A DNA stretch of 64,000 nucleotides from positions 1-64,000 of the forward strand of contig JAEWWL010000052.1 in NCBI GenBank assembly GCA_023396365.1, given 5' to 3'. The stretch is from Methanobacteriota archaeon. Lineage in GTDB: Archaea; Halobacteriota; Methanomicrobia; Methanomicrobiales; Methanomicrobiaceae. The first letter of the stretch is position 1. The number at the start of each line of letters is the position of its first letter. The notes below the pieces were generated by a model. The model ran no database searches, had not been told where the DNA came from, and saw nothing but the letters and a program-made list of their open reading frames with translations. Shown here in pieces: positions 27,202 to 36,540 of this stretch. Both the position numbers and the translations under genes were made by a program.

Positions 27202-28047
27202 TTACTTCTCAACAAGCGCCAGCTCGAGACTTCTCTTTTGTTCTGCCAAAGAATCCCCGGCATCTCCTCCCAGGGTGCTTTTTGGAAGCTGAACATAATA
27301 GCCGCCTGTTTCATCTAATATCACGGTCTGATTATCAAATTTAAGATCAAGTATATGCCCTCCTCTTGTTTTGTCATCAGAGATGAAGTGGATATGAAGA
27401 CCGGGTACATTAAGTCCGCCTGCAAATGAAGGTGACCATAACCCAATCACTGTCCCTGAGATGTTTTCATACTCAAAAACAGACTGGTTTTTTACAACCT
27501 CTGCAAGCTTTATGTATGGTTTTTCCTGTTTTGGAACAGATCGTGTCTTTAAATAATTAAAGTCACCCTCAATTTTCAGGGCATAAAACTGTGTCTTTGC
27601 AGGTAATATCTCTGAAATTCTCTCTTCAAAAGAGCTGATGTTTTCAATTGCACTCATCTCAAAGCTGTAGTCCTCATCAAAGAAGGTTACTGCTGCAAAG
27701 GGAATTTTATCAGTATCTGATAAAAGAGTTATCTTCTCATCTGAACTGACTGTGTAAAAGTTTCCTCCTGCGACAATAAGCTCTCCGTTTAGCATATCAA
27801 CAGTTCCAAGCCCTGTATCTCCATGCTTTTTTAGTTCGGCAACACTTGCAAACCCGTCGTATCCTCCTGCCAGAAGAAGATCAATTGATGAAACCTGATA
27901 TAAAACATCACGGTTTTTAAAATCAGAAACATTACCTGCCGGTGTGTTTTCTTCTGCTCCAATGCAGCCTGTGCATATGCAAAATGCAATGATCAGGGCA
28001 ATAAGAGCCGGTGCCTGGAGAAATGATCTCTTGTATATTTTATTCAT
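27202..28047 (-). CDS. budA: Alpha-acetolactate decarboxylase, exported lipoprotein
   Basis: A 281-residue protein with the acetolactate decarboxylase pattern: DVLYQVSSIDLLLAGGYDG, GLGTVDMLNGELI and the metal site HIHFISDDKTRGGH. The enzyme turns alpha-acetolactate into acetoin. Unusually, it starts with a signal peptide and lipobox (CICTGC), so it should be anchored outside the membrane. The role of an extracellular enzyme of this kind in a methanogen is unclear. It could have another substrate. Confidence 0.88.
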   Translation of the reverse strand: MNKIYKRSFLQAPALIALIIAFCICTGCIGAEENTPAGNVSDFKNRDVLYQVSSIDLLLAGGYDGFASVAELKKHGDTGLGTVDMLNGELIVAGGNFYTVSSDEKITLLSDTDKIPFAAVTFFDEDYSFEMSAIENISSFEERISEILPAKTQFYALKIEGDFNYLKTRSVPKQEKPYIKLAEVVKNQSVFEYENISGTVIGLWSPSFAGGLNVPGLHIHFISDDKTRGGHILDLKFDNQTVILDETGGYYVQLPKSTLGGDAGDSLAEQKRSLELALVEK

Positions 28048-28113
28048 AATGCCTGTTTTAAGAGTTGATCTTTTTAGAATAAAATAAAGATTGCAGAACT
28101 GATAAAAAAAATA

Positions 28114-30060
28114 TTATGGCGAGGGCTGCTGCTGGCTTATGCAGTGTATTGTCCCAAGACCGTAGACCATTGCCCTGCAGTCGATTCCTTTTACATTTCT
28201 TTTTGGGAAGACATCTCTTAAGATTTCAAGCGCTTTTTCATCATTCTCTGTTCCAAAAACAGGAACAAGAACAACGCTGTTTCCTATGTAAAAGTTTGTG
28301 TAGCTTGCCGGAAGCGGGATTTCGGGGTCAATTGTTCCGGGCATTGGAACGGGAATTACATTAAGGGGTCTGTTGTCTTCAGTTGCTGAGTTCTTTAAAA
28401 TTTCATAGTTTTCTATTAATATCCTGTAATTGTCAGATGTTTTGTCATCCTCAACTGCGCAGATGACTGTGTCATCGTTTACAAACCTGGCTATGTCATC
28501 AATATGCCCGTCGGTATCATCTCCTTCAATTCCCTCATTGAGCCAGATTATGTTTGATGCTCCGAGGTATTCATCAAGGTACTCCTCAATCTCTTTTTTT
28601 GAGAGGTGAGGGTTTCTGTTTTTATTTAAGAGGCACTGCCTTGTTGTAAGAAGTGTGCCTTTTCCGTTTACATCAATTGATCCGCCCTCAAGAACGATTC
28701 CGGGTGTGAATACTTTCAATCCTAATTTTTTTCCTATGAATGAGGGGATGATGCTGTCTTTTTTTAACTCATCGTATTTGCCGCCCCAGGCATCAAATAT
28801 CCAGTCGACTATGGCAGCGTTTTTTTCTTTTCTGTTTACAACAAATAAAGGTCCGTAGTCCCTGAACCAGACATCAGAGTAATCAAAGACATTAATGTCG
28901 ATATTTTTTGGGTCTGCACCGGCTTTTAGAATCTTTTCAAAAATTCTTTCCTTCTCATCTTCACTAACAGCAAAGAGCCTGACCTTTTCAGATCTGGAAA
29001 TTTCAGAGATTATTTGTGAGTATGACTCTTCAACGGATTCAATATCAAAGAAGGTTTCTTCTGAATACGGCCATGAAAGCCAGACTGCATCGTGCGACTC
29101 CCACTCGGCGGGCATATGATAGCCAAGTTTTTTCGGTGTGTCAGGCCGCTTCTTCGGAGGGCATATGTAGCCTTCGGTGAGGTGCTGCAATTCAACCGGA
29201 TTTGTTATGATGCCATAGGTTTGCGGTCTTCTGTTGCGAAGAAATCCCCATCCTTCCCTGATGTCTTTGTTTTTTAACAGATCAACCTCTGCAATTATTA
29301 TCTCTTCACCGCATCCTGCCTCTTTTATAATGTTTCCAAAGGGATCGCATACAAACGAGCCTCCCCAAAACTCAATTTCACCCTCTTTTCCGATCCGGTT
29401 TACGGCTGCAACGTGGACACTGTTTGATATGGCATGCCCTCTCTGCACAGTTGTCCATGCAGACTTCCAGTCGCCCTCTGCCGCATCAGAATTATTCTCA
29501 AGAAGCTCTTCTATTCTTCCTATTGCTGTCGGGTAAAAGATTATCTCGGCACCCATTAATGCCTCAATTCTTGCAGGCTCGGAAAACCACTGGTCATAGC
29601 AGATTAAAACGCCTATTTTTGCGTATGTTGTCTCATAGACATGGTAGAAGTCTCCGGGATAAAAATAATTTTTTTCATAGAAATGAGGGTCATAAGGCAC
29701 ATGGACTTTATGGTAGGCCGGCATTAATTCCCCGTCTGAGTTTATTACAACAGCCGAATTATAAAAAAGTCCATTGTCTGCACGTTCAAAGACAGGGACT
29801 ATTATTACAGCATGATATTTTTTGGCAAGTGCTGAAAATGCATCTGTCGATATTCCCGGAATTGTTTCAGAGTAAATTTCAGGATTAATGTCTTCATCCC
29901 GGGGAAAATAAGGCGTTTTGAAAAGTTCGGGCAGGCAGACTATCTTTGCACCTTTCAGGATTGCCTCCTCTGCTAAGGAAAGTGCCTTATTAAGATTAAA
30001 TGTGAGATCGTCTGTTGCATCTGTCTGAATAAGACCCAGTTTTAATCTGCCCTGCACCAT
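28114..30060 (-). CDS. aguBA: Fused N-carbamoylputrescine amidohydrolase and agmatine deiminase
   Basis: One 648-residue chain with two complete enzymes. Residues 1-295 are a nitrilase-fold amidohydrolase with its Glu-Lys-Cys triad in CLPELF, YHKVHVP and LICYDQWF. Residues 310-648 are an agmatine deiminase: WPYSEETF, VWFRDYGPLF, VLEGGSIDVNG, GDDTDGHIDDIARF and the catalytic Cys in GLGTIHCIS. Agmatine would become N-carbamoylputrescine, then putrescine, ammonia and CO2. The activities are normally on separate proteins, so the fusion should channel the intermediate. No frameshift or internal start is needed. Confidence 0.93.
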   Translation of the reverse strand: MVQGRLKLGLIQTDATDDLTFNLNKALSLAEEAILKGAKIVCLPELFKTPYFPRDEDINPEIYSETIPGISTDAFSALAKKYHAVIIVPVFERADNGLFYNSAVVINSDGELMPAYHKVHVPYDPHFYEKNYFYPGDFYHVYETTYAKIGVLICYDQWFSEPARIEALMGAEIIFYPTAIGRIEELLENNSDAAEGDWKSAWTTVQRGHAISNSVHVAAVNRIGKEGEIEFWGGSFVCDPFGNIIKEAGCGEEIIIAEVDLLKNKDIREGWGFLRNRRPQTYGIITNPVELQHLTEGYICPPKKRPDTPKKLGYHMPAEWESHDAVWLSWPYSEETFFDIESVEESYSQIISEISRSEKVRLFAVSEDEKERIFEKILKAGADPKNIDINVFDYSDVWFRDYGPLFVVNRKEKNAAIVDWIFDAWGGKYDELKKDSIIPSFIGKKLGLKVFTPGIVLEGGSIDVNGKGTLLTTRQCLLNKNRNPHLSKKEIEEYLDEYLGASNIIWLNEGIEGDDTDGHIDDIARFVNDDTVICAVEDDKTSDNYRILIENYEILKNSATEDNRPLNVIPVPMPGTIDPEIPLPASYTNFYIGNSVVLVPVFGTENDEKALEILRDVFPKRNVKGIDCRAMVYGLGTIHCISQQQPSP

Positions 30061-30178
30061 AATTTATCAATATTATTGCGGCGGGTCTGGATAAAAATTA
30101 CCATCATGATTGGTTTAATCCATCAGATGTATTAAATAAGCCGACTTTTAAAAGTGAATGCAGGTTGCGTGGCGTTGA

Positions 30179-31492
30179 GTGAAAATTAAAAAAAAATCCC
30201 AGTTGGGAATGAAAGAAGAGGAAAACACAGAAATATTTGATGTAATCATCGCCGGCGGCGGACCTTCAGGTCTTTTCTGTGCTCAAACAGCATCCTGCGG
30301 GAAAAAAAGAGTTCTTCTTCTGGAAAAAAACAGCTCATGCGGAAAGAAGCTTTTAATTACAGGGCTTTCACAGTGCAACCTTACACAGGACGGAGATATT
30401 AAGAATTTTTTTGTTCATTATGGCGATAATGGAAAATTTTTAAAGCCTGCTTTAATGAATTTTACAAACAAAGACTTAATTCAGTATTTTAATGAAAAAG
30501 GTCTTGAAACAACTGTTGAAAAAGGATCAAAAGTATTCCCCAAATCCAAAAAGGCATCTGATGTTTTGGAGATTCTTGTAACTCAGTGCCAGGAATGCGG
30601 CGCTGTTATCAGATGCAGTGAAAAGATACTTTCTGCATCAAATCTGTCAGAAAGAATTCCTGATGAATGCAGGTTTTCTGTAAGAACAGAACAGGCTCTG
30701 TATTTCTGTAAAAATCTTGTTGTTGCAACCGGCGGATTGACATATCCTGCAACAGGTTCGACAGGCGACGGCTATGCAGTTGCAAAAAGTCTTGGACACA
30801 GCATATCCGAAACAGGGCCTGCTCTATGTGCAGTAACCATAGCGGATTACGATTTCTCCTCCCTTTCAGGAATATCCTTTGAGAGCGCAAAAATATCACT
30901 TTTTCGTGAAAATAAAAAATTGCGCGAAGGCTCTGGTGATATTTTGTTTACACATAAAGGTCTCTCCGGACCCGGCATTCTTCATATGTCAAGGTACATA
31001 AAAGAAGGAGACATTCTTAAAATATCATTTCTAAAAGGGCTTACTCCTGAATCAATAAAAAGCGAAATTTCCAGAATGGCGGGCCTTGACGGGAGAAGAA
31101 CTGTTTTGTCATATCTTCGCGAATGCGGGCTTTATGAAAGATTTGCAAAAAAGATTCTTGAGAGGTGTGAAATTTCACCGGATTTAACATGCGCCCATCT
31201 TCCAAAAGATAAAAAGACACTTCTTTCAAATGAAATTTGCGGGCATGAGTTTTTAGTCTCATCACCCGCCGGCGTAAACGAGGCGATGGTCACAAGAGGA
31301 GGCGTGTTGCTCTCCGAAGTAAATCAGAAATCAATGGAGTCAAAAATCTGCCCCGGGCTTTATTTTACAGGCGAGGTTTTGGATATTGATGGTGATACCG
31401 GCGGATATAATCTTCAGGCTGCATTTTCAACAGGATATCTGGCGGCAAAGAATATTGTCATGCGTGACGGCGGTAATAATAGTTCAGAATAG
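30179..31492 (+). CDS. HI0933/BaiN-family flavoprotein
   Basis: A 437-residue FAD-binding oxidoreductase: VIIAGGGPSGLFCAQTA (dinucleotide fold), KNSSCGKKLLITGLSQCNLTQ, ATGGLTYPATGSTGDGYAVAKSLGH, TRGGVLLSEVNQKSMESKICPGLYFTGE and GDTGGYNLQAAFSTGYLA are family signatures. Biochemical role and electron partner are unknown for most members. The frame opens with GTG at 30179. The ATG at 30209 (MKEEENTEIFDV) is a plausible alternative with a more typical N-terminus. Confidence 0.88.
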   Translation: MKIKKKSQLGMKEEENTEIFDVIIAGGGPSGLFCAQTASCGKKRVLLLEKNSSCGKKLLITGLSQCNLTQDGDIKNFFVHYGDNGKFLKPALMNFTNKDLIQYFNEKGLETTVEKGSKVFPKSKKASDVLEILVTQCQECGAVIRCSEKILSASNLSERIPDECRFSVRTEQALYFCKNLVVATGGLTYPATGSTGDGYAVAKSLGHSISETGPALCAVTIADYDFSSLSGISFESAKISLFRENKKLREGSGDILFTHKGLSGPGILHMSRYIKEGDILKISFLKGLTPESIKSEISRMAGLDGRRTVLSYLRECGLYERFAKKILERCEISPDLTCAHLPKDKKTLLSNEICGHEFLVSSPAGVNEAMVTRGGVLLSEVNQKSMESKICPGLYFTGEVLDIDGDTGGYNLQAAFSTGYLAAKNIVMRDGGNNSSE

Positions 31493-31555
31493 TAAAGATG
31501 AGCTGTTGTAATCCGGGCAAAAAGCCTGTTTAGAAAAAGGGAATATATTGGATAC

Positions 31556-31819
31556 TTAGTATCTGCTGTTGTATTCTCTTCTTGGACGCGGCGGCTGTGC
31601 CTCGTCGATTCTCATTGTGCGGCCTTCGTAAACTGTCTCGTTGAGTGCTTCTTTGGCTTTTTCAGCCTCTTCAACATTTCCCATCTCGACGAATCCGAAT
31701 CCTTTACGTTCAATAATTTTGACGCTTTTTACATCGCCATATTGAGAAAACAGTTCTTCCAACTGCTTTTCATTTACTGAGTATGTCAGATTTCCGACAT
31801 ACAGTTTACTGGTTTCCAT
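31556..31819 (-). CDS. Small RRM RNA-binding protein
   Basis: An 87-residue single RNA-recognition motif: RNP2 is KLYVGNLTYS and RNP1 is KGFGFVEM, then a short Arg-rich tail (PPRPRREYNSRY). RRM proteins are rare in Archaea; this resembles small bacterial cold-shock-type RRM proteins. The start is the ATG at 31819, preceded by a GGGAG ribosome site about 11 bases upstream. A longer frame to 31906 would add residues unrelated to the fold and is rejected. Likely an RNA chaperone; no target is known. Confidence 0.9.
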   Translation of the reverse strand: METSKLYVGNLTYSVNEKQLEELFSQYGDVKSVKIIERKGFGFVEMGNVEEAEKAKEALNETVYEGRTMRIDEAQPPRPRREYNSRY

Positions 31820-32248
31820 TTTTACTGGTCTCCCTGTTCTATTTATTTGAGTCCATTTGTAATGAAACAATAGGTTTACCCTCATAAATGCAGAAAAAAA
31901 AATCAAAATTATACAGTCTTTCTTATTTATATTTTAAAAAAATTCAGGGTATGTGATTTTCAGGAGAGAGTCTGTAAAAAAAGGCAAAAACTGCTTAATT
32001 TTAGAGCACCCTGCATGCAGCAGTAAATATTTCATTAGTTTTGCTTATCCGGCATCATTTCATAAGCCCCTGATAAAAATCAACTGAAAATAAAATGCCT
32101 ATGAACCGCGCAAATTACAGCAATAATTTAAATTCAAAAAAAAAAATTAATTGTATCTGAAAACTGCCTGGATACCCCCTGCGATTTCAAAAAGGCTTTA
32201 ATAGCCAAATACCATATCAATCATCAGGCGCTGACGGAGAGAAATAAT
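31820..32248. other. Divergent intergenic region without a gene
   Basis: The promoters of the RRM gene and deoA should be here. A short inverted repeat GGCT-TTAAT-AGCC (about 32193-32205) lies roughly 45 bases before deoA. No other feature is seen. Confidence 0.4.
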
Positions 32249-33787
32249 ATGGTTAAAATTACAGCAAAACTGCTTGACATCGAATACATGGGAGTTGTTT
32301 TAAATTCTGAGGATGCCAGAAAAATTGGTGTTTTAGATGGCGATCGTGTCCAGATTGTCCGGGAGGAGAAAGGAATATTTGTCCAGGCCTTTGTAGTCAC
32401 AACAAAAACACTTCTTCCGGAAGGAACTTTTGGTATTTACCAGAAGACAAACGAGCGCTTAAACGCAGATGACGGAGATTTGTTTGAAGTAAGGCATGCT
32501 GACAGGCCAATCTCAATAGACTACATCAAAAAGAAGATGGACGGAGAAAAACTCACATCTGATGAGATGAACTCCATTGTTCTTGATATCGTTTCTGATA
32601 CACTTGCACCCGGAGAGACAAGTGCATTCATCGCCGCCTCATACATAAACGGCCTTGATATGGACGAGGTTGAATACCTGACACGCTCAATGGTCCAGAC
32701 AGGAGAAAAATTATCCTTCTCATCTCACCCTATTGTTGACAAGCATTCAATCGGAGGAGTGCCGGGGAATAAAATTACTCTTCTGATTGTTCCGATTATT
32801 GCCGCAGGCGGCCTTAAAATACCAAAAACAAGCTCCCGTGCAATAACAGGCGCCGGCGGAACGGCTGATCTTATGGAGGCTCTTGCGCCGGTTGAGTTTT
32901 CATCAGTTGAAGTCCAGCAGATGACTGAAAAGGCAGGAGGAGTGATTGTCTGGGGAGGTGCGACAAATATTGCTCCTGCCGATGACAAGATAATTCTCTA
33001 TGAGTATCCGTTCAAGATCGATGCAAGGGGCCAGATGCTTGCCAGTGTGATGGCGAAAAAGATTGCGGTCGGTGCAGATCTCGTTGTAATCGATATTCCT
33101 GTTGGAAACGAGGCGAAGGTCAAAACGCCTGAAGAGGGCAGAAAGCTTGCACGTGAGTTCATTGAACTTGGCGAGAGATTTGGAATGAGGGTTGAATGTG
33201 CAATTACATACGGCGAATCACCTGTCGGCCACTGCATTGGCGTAAACCTTGAAGTAAGCGAGGCATTGAGCGTTCTTGAAGGATCGGACAAGCCGCACTC
33301 GCTTGTGCAGAAGAGTCTTACAATTGCAGGAATTGCTTTTGAGATGGCAGGAAAGGCACAGAGCGGTATGGGATTTGCACTTGCTGAGGAGATTTTAAAG
33401 AGCGGAAAGGCGCTTTTGAAGATGAAAGAGATTATTGCGATTCAGGGAGGAAACCCCGATATCACATCAAAGGACTTAAAAGCCGGAGAATTTTCATTTG
33501 AAGTCAATGCTCCTGAAGACGGATATGTGATTGATATGAAAAACAAGGCTTTGATCTCAATTGCCCGGATGGCAGGAGCCCCTCACGACAAAGGTGCCGG
33601 AATTTACCTTCATAAAAAGAGAGGCCAGATTATACGGAAGGGTGAGCCGATTTATACTATTTATGCAGACAGGCAGTGGAGGCTTGAAAAAGCTATTCAG
33701 GAGGCGAGACAGCTCATGCCAGTTCTTGTAGAGGGAATGCTTATTGACCGTGTCCCCTCTGACTACTGGCGCCCCCCGCTTAAATAA
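32249..33787 (+). CDS. deoA: AMP phosphorylase (archaeal DeoA type)
   Basis: The 512-residue enzyme has the pyrimidine-phosphorylase core: [52 protein letters not shown] and [21 protein letters not shown], with an extra N-terminal domain of ~85 residues typical of archaeal AMP phosphorylases. It splits AMP (or CMP/UMP) with phosphate into the base and ribose-1,5-bisphosphate. The isomerase for the next step is encoded at 36541-37485, and type III RuBisCO would complete the pathway but is not in the window. Confidence 0.92.
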   Translation: MVKITAKLLDIEYMGVVLNSEDARKIGVLDGDRVQIVREEKGIFVQAFVVTTKTLLPEGTFGIYQKTNERLNADDGDLFEVRHADRPISIDYIKKKMDGEKLTSDEMNSIVLDIVSDTLAPGETSAFIAASYINGLDMDEVEYLTRSMVQTGEKLSFSSHPIVDKHSIGGVPGNKITLLIVPIIAAGGLKIPKTSSRAITGAGGTADLMEALAPVEFSSVEVQQMTEKAGGVIVWGGATNIAPADDKIILYEYPFKIDARGQMLASVMAKKIAVGADLVVIDIPVGNEAKVKTPEEGRKLAREFIELGERFGMRVECAITYGESPVGHCIGVNLEVSEALSVLEGSDKPHSLVQKSLTIAGIAFEMAGKAQSGMGFALAEEILKSGKALLKMKEIIAIQGGNPDITSKDLKAGEFSFEVNAPEDGYVIDMKNKALISIARMAGAPHDKGAGIYLHKKRGQIIRKGEPIYTIYADRQWRLEKAIQEARQLMPVLVEGMLIDRVPSDYWRPPLK

Positions 33788-33825
33788 CAAAAAACAAATA
33801 AAATTTCCACTATCTTTTCCTGATA

Positions 33826-33943
33826 ATTTTTTTATAGATTTTTTAATTTTTTTGGTTTTTATTTTTTTTTTATTTTTTATTGATTTTTTTAATTTTTTTG
33901 TTTTGTTTTTTGTATTTTTTGTATTTTTTATATTTTTTGTCAA
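33826..33943. repeat. T-tract low-complexity array
   Basis: Almost pure T with scattered A and G on the plus strand, just after deoA and before the repeated RNA-like element. It may end deoA transcription, since oligo-T acts as an archaeal terminator. The Lys-rich frame on the other strand is compositional. Confidence 0.8.
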
Positions 33944-33960
33944 TATCAAATTACACAGTA

Positions 33961-34248
33961 AGGCTTAAATATGGTGTTAAATCCGCGTAAACCGCAGAAT
34001 ATCCCGTCTTCACAGAAGCCCTGTATTCGGTTATCTCAAACCTTTCCGATATAAACATCGTCTGAAAAAAAAGAGGGCAATAGCGTGCCGCTATAGGGTT
34101 GCGATCCGGGCTTTAATCGCTCTAAAATCCAACTTTTGCGTTTATTGCAAAAAAGCCTTAAAAACGCTCTTTTTTACATCCAAATAAGCCCAGATTAAAG
34201 GTTTTAAGGCTGCATCCCTGCAACAAAAAAAGGATCTGGAGAACTTCA
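33961..34248 (+). ncRNA. Candidate structured RNA, copy A of a repeated ~287-nt element
   Basis: This non-coding stretch is repeated in opposite orientation at 52794-53079. By eye the first ~185 nt match at roughly 85%, and further blocks match to the end (for example ATTAAAGGTTTT and TGGAGAACTTCA). No frame is open through it. Helices include 34017-34025 with 34092-34100, a stem-loop 34080-34094 and 34047-34060; P1 holds in both copies by G-U pairs. A TATA-like CTTAAATA near 33964 is conserved, so transcription may start near 33993. The strand is a best guess. It lies between convergent genes. Confidence 0.55.
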
Positions 34249-34324
34249 TGATATTTTCCGGATGTCTGCTAAACGGGTCTGAGAGAAGGTATCTGCAGAG
34301 TCGCTTTTTCACTTAATTTTACAA

Positions 34325-35587
34325 TCAGTATTCCATTTCATTTATCTTGCTGTTGAAAATCGTTCTTCTGACACCTTCAATATCATATGGGTGCTGCTCA
34401 ATATGCCTGTAGACTTCGATGTTCTTCTGGTAAATCTCATAATATTCATTGTATTTATCAACCATCTGCCTGTAGTCGATATAATCTGAGTCAAACTCAT
34501 TCTGGTATGTATAATAACTGTAAGGGTCGTTTAATTTCTCTTCAAGTGCTTTTATCATATTGTACTGCCTTTTTAGGTCTTCTTCAAGGAAAATTATCCT
34601 TGCCCTGATTTTTTTCATGCTGTCAACGATATAGGCAACATAATTGTATTTTGTATACGCCATCTTGCTTTTGTCGCTGACCGGAATTACAACTGAGTTG
34701 GCATTCTCATAATCATCCGGATAAAGGCCGATATAGTACGGCGCAGTTGCCTCAATAAAAAGATAATTTCTCCTGTCATCTGATCTGTAAAGGCGGAAAT
34801 TTGTCTGGCCCTCCGGGATAATTTTTATTCCGGAGACAGCGTGGCCTTTGTCCGGAAAGAGAATAAGCGCAGTATCATAACCGCTTTTATCCAAAAGTCC
34901 GATGAGGAGCATGCTTTTTTCGTCACAGTCACCGGTTCTGTCGAATAATACCTCGATTGGATATCGTGTTTCATCGGCCAGAAAGTCATATGGAATCTGC
35001 TGAACAAATGTAATCAGGTATTCCAGGTACTCCTGGTCGCTTAATCCGTTGGCAATTTTTACATGGCGCAGCTTTTTTGTGATTTCATCAAAAAATGCAT
35101 CATTGGCCTCGCCTTCAAAAAAGGATCTGTAATATTGTATCTGAACATCTTCAGGCTCTTTTCTGATCTGGTTTCCAAGACTTTTGTCTGCAGTCTGTGC
35201 GCCTGAAAGTACTGACATATTAATGTCAAATGATACGGTGTATTCAGTTTTTTCGAATTTTGTTGTAAAAGTTCTCACTGAAGATTTCGGGCCTGTTACC
35301 TGCTTTGGTACAAGCTTTGGGTAAGAAAGAAAAATCCCGGATGAATCTGAATTGCTGTTATATGTATTGGCGTCAGTTTTTTCTTCCGGTGATGATTTAA
35401 CCTCGGGCGGTGTATCTGAGGAGATATCCCCAAAAATTTCTTCTTCTGAAATACTGGTATTTATTTCAGGCTGCTTTTCGTATATCTGAGTGCATCCTGC
35501 TGTGGCTGCTGTTATTAAAATAAACAAACATGTAAAAATAAAAAGCCTGTAATTTCCGTATATTTTAATTTTATTTGAGGATGCCAT
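34325..35587 (-). CDS. Transglutaminase-like lipoprotein
   Basis: A 420-residue exported protein: signal peptide with lipobox TAGC, a low-complexity Ser/Asp/Glu linker (about 35-75), and a transglutaminase-like core with the Cys in GDCDEKSMLLIGLL, the His in GHAVSGIK and an acidic partner in FIEATAPYY. It ends in a long charged coiled-coil region (KKIRARIIFLEEDLKRQYNM onward). Such archaeal proteins may cleave or cross-link surface proteins; substrate unknown. Confidence 0.85.
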   Translation of the reverse strand: MASSNKIKIYGNYRLFIFTCLFILITAATAGCTQIYEKQPEINTSISEEEIFGDISSDTPPEVKSSPEEKTDANTYNSNSDSSGIFLSYPKLVPKQVTGPKSSVRTFTTKFEKTEYTVSFDINMSVLSGAQTADKSLGNQIRKEPEDVQIQYYRSFFEGEANDAFFDEITKKLRHVKIANGLSDQEYLEYLITFVQQIPYDFLADETRYPIEVLFDRTGDCDEKSMLLIGLLDKSGYDTALILFPDKGHAVSGIKIIPEGQTNFRLYRSDDRRNYLFIEATAPYYIGLYPDDYENANSVVIPVSDKSKMAYTKYNYVAYIVDSMKKIRARIIFLEEDLKRQYNMIKALEEKLNDPYSYYTYQNEFDSDYIDYRQMVDKYNEYYEIYQKNIEVYRHIEQHPYDIEGVRRTIFNSKINEMEY

Positions 35588-35720
35588 AGTCTGATTAAAT
35601 CCTGTTGGTTTTCAGATATTTGAAATATGGTATTATTCCATATCTGTTTTTTAAAACCAGATTATATCCAAAGGGGCTGAAGAGAATATTAGAGACAGAC
35701 AGGGAAAAAAAGAGTAAATT

Positions 35721-35900
35721 TTAAAACCTGGGTTTTCTGTATTTGGGCAGGCAGTCCCTGCAATATACTGGTCTTCCCTCTGTAGGTTTAAATGGAACTT
35801 CGCACTCTTTTCCGCAATCTGCACATACGGCTTTATGCATCTCTCTTGGTTCGCGGGGGCCAAAACTTCTGCGCTGGCCTCCAAAATTTCTGTCACTCAT
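35721..35900 (-). CDS. CxxC-x17-CxxC zinc-binding small protein
   Basis: Fifty-nine residues from the ATG of MSDRNFGG. The sole motif is Cys-x2-Cys (CADC), 17 residues, then Cys-x2-Cys (CRDC), the pattern of a small zinc-ribbon family seen in many bacteria and archaea. The N-terminus is basic (GGQRRSFGPREPREMH), so nucleic acid binding is possible. The frame also opens at a TTG five codons upstream (35915). Confidence 0.85.
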   Translation of the reverse strand: MSDRNFGGQRRSFGPREPREMHKAVCADCGKECEVPFKPTEGRPVYCRDCLPKYRKPRF

Positions 35901-36248
35901 TTTTTTATTTTCCAACAGAATAATCTGTTAATTTATAATATGCAATTATAGTAGATATATTTCTGCATCATAATAGATATATTTCAAAAAAAAAGAGAGA
36001 CCGGAGGAGGAGAGCCTTCAGCATATTTTTCAAATCACATTTCTTTAAAAATTTCCGGAAATTATTTTTTTTCTAATTTTAAAAATTTCCTAAAAATCCG
36101 GGAAAAAAATCAGACGTCAGAGAAATTTGTTTGCAGGAGTTGATCTGCTGCTTTGTCATTATCCTAAAAAAATAATCCGGAATTTAAAGAGAGGTTTACA
36201 TATTAAAAGAGCGAATTTTACCAAAAGTCAATAAACCGGTATGAAAAT
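35901..36248. other. Divergent intergenic region with small repeats
   Basis: No gene seen. It holds a direct repeat of AGATATATTTC (about 35953-35963 and 35976-35986), a possible TATA or operator pair, and a perfect 14-bp palindrome AATTTCCGGAAATT at 36050-36063. Confidence 0.45.
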
Positions 36249-36467
36249 ATGGAAATAAACAGAAATTCAGATGATAAAAACCCGCAAAAAAGGATAAATA
36301 TCAGGCCCGGAATCAGTGTTGAGATTGTTCTTAAAAAGGATCAGATAAGTGGAAAGCTCACAAAAGGCATTGTAAAGGATATTCTTACAAATTCCCCTTC
36401 TCATCCCCATGGAATAAAGGTAAGGCTTGTTGACGGAAGTGTTGGCAGAGTCCAAAAGATTGAATAA
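36249..36467 (+). CDS. ywbE: YwbE family protein
   Basis: A 72-residue protein with the YwbE/DUF2196 pattern: IRPGISVEIVLKKDQISGKLTKG, VKDILTNSPSHPHGIKVRL and VGRVQ. It looks like a small SH3-like barrel. Function is unknown in all organisms. The start is the ATG of MEINRNSD. Confidence 0.88.
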   Translation: MEINRNSDDKNPQKRINIRPGISVEIVLKKDQISGKLTKGIVKDILTNSPSHPHGIKVRLVDGSVGRVQKIE

Positions 36468-36540
36468 ATAATTCAGTTTTTTTTGTTTTGCATCTATGAC
36501 GAAGCCATTTATATCAGGCTTTTCCTATTAGAATAATAAG

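Noticed and set aside
33557..33949. Lys-rich 130-residue frame on the minus strand
   Set aside because: It is translation of the T-tract array and the 3' end of deoA in antisense.
33961..34248. The repeated element as an insertion sequence remnant
   Set aside because: No transposase frame, no terminal inverted repeats and no obvious target duplication in either copy.
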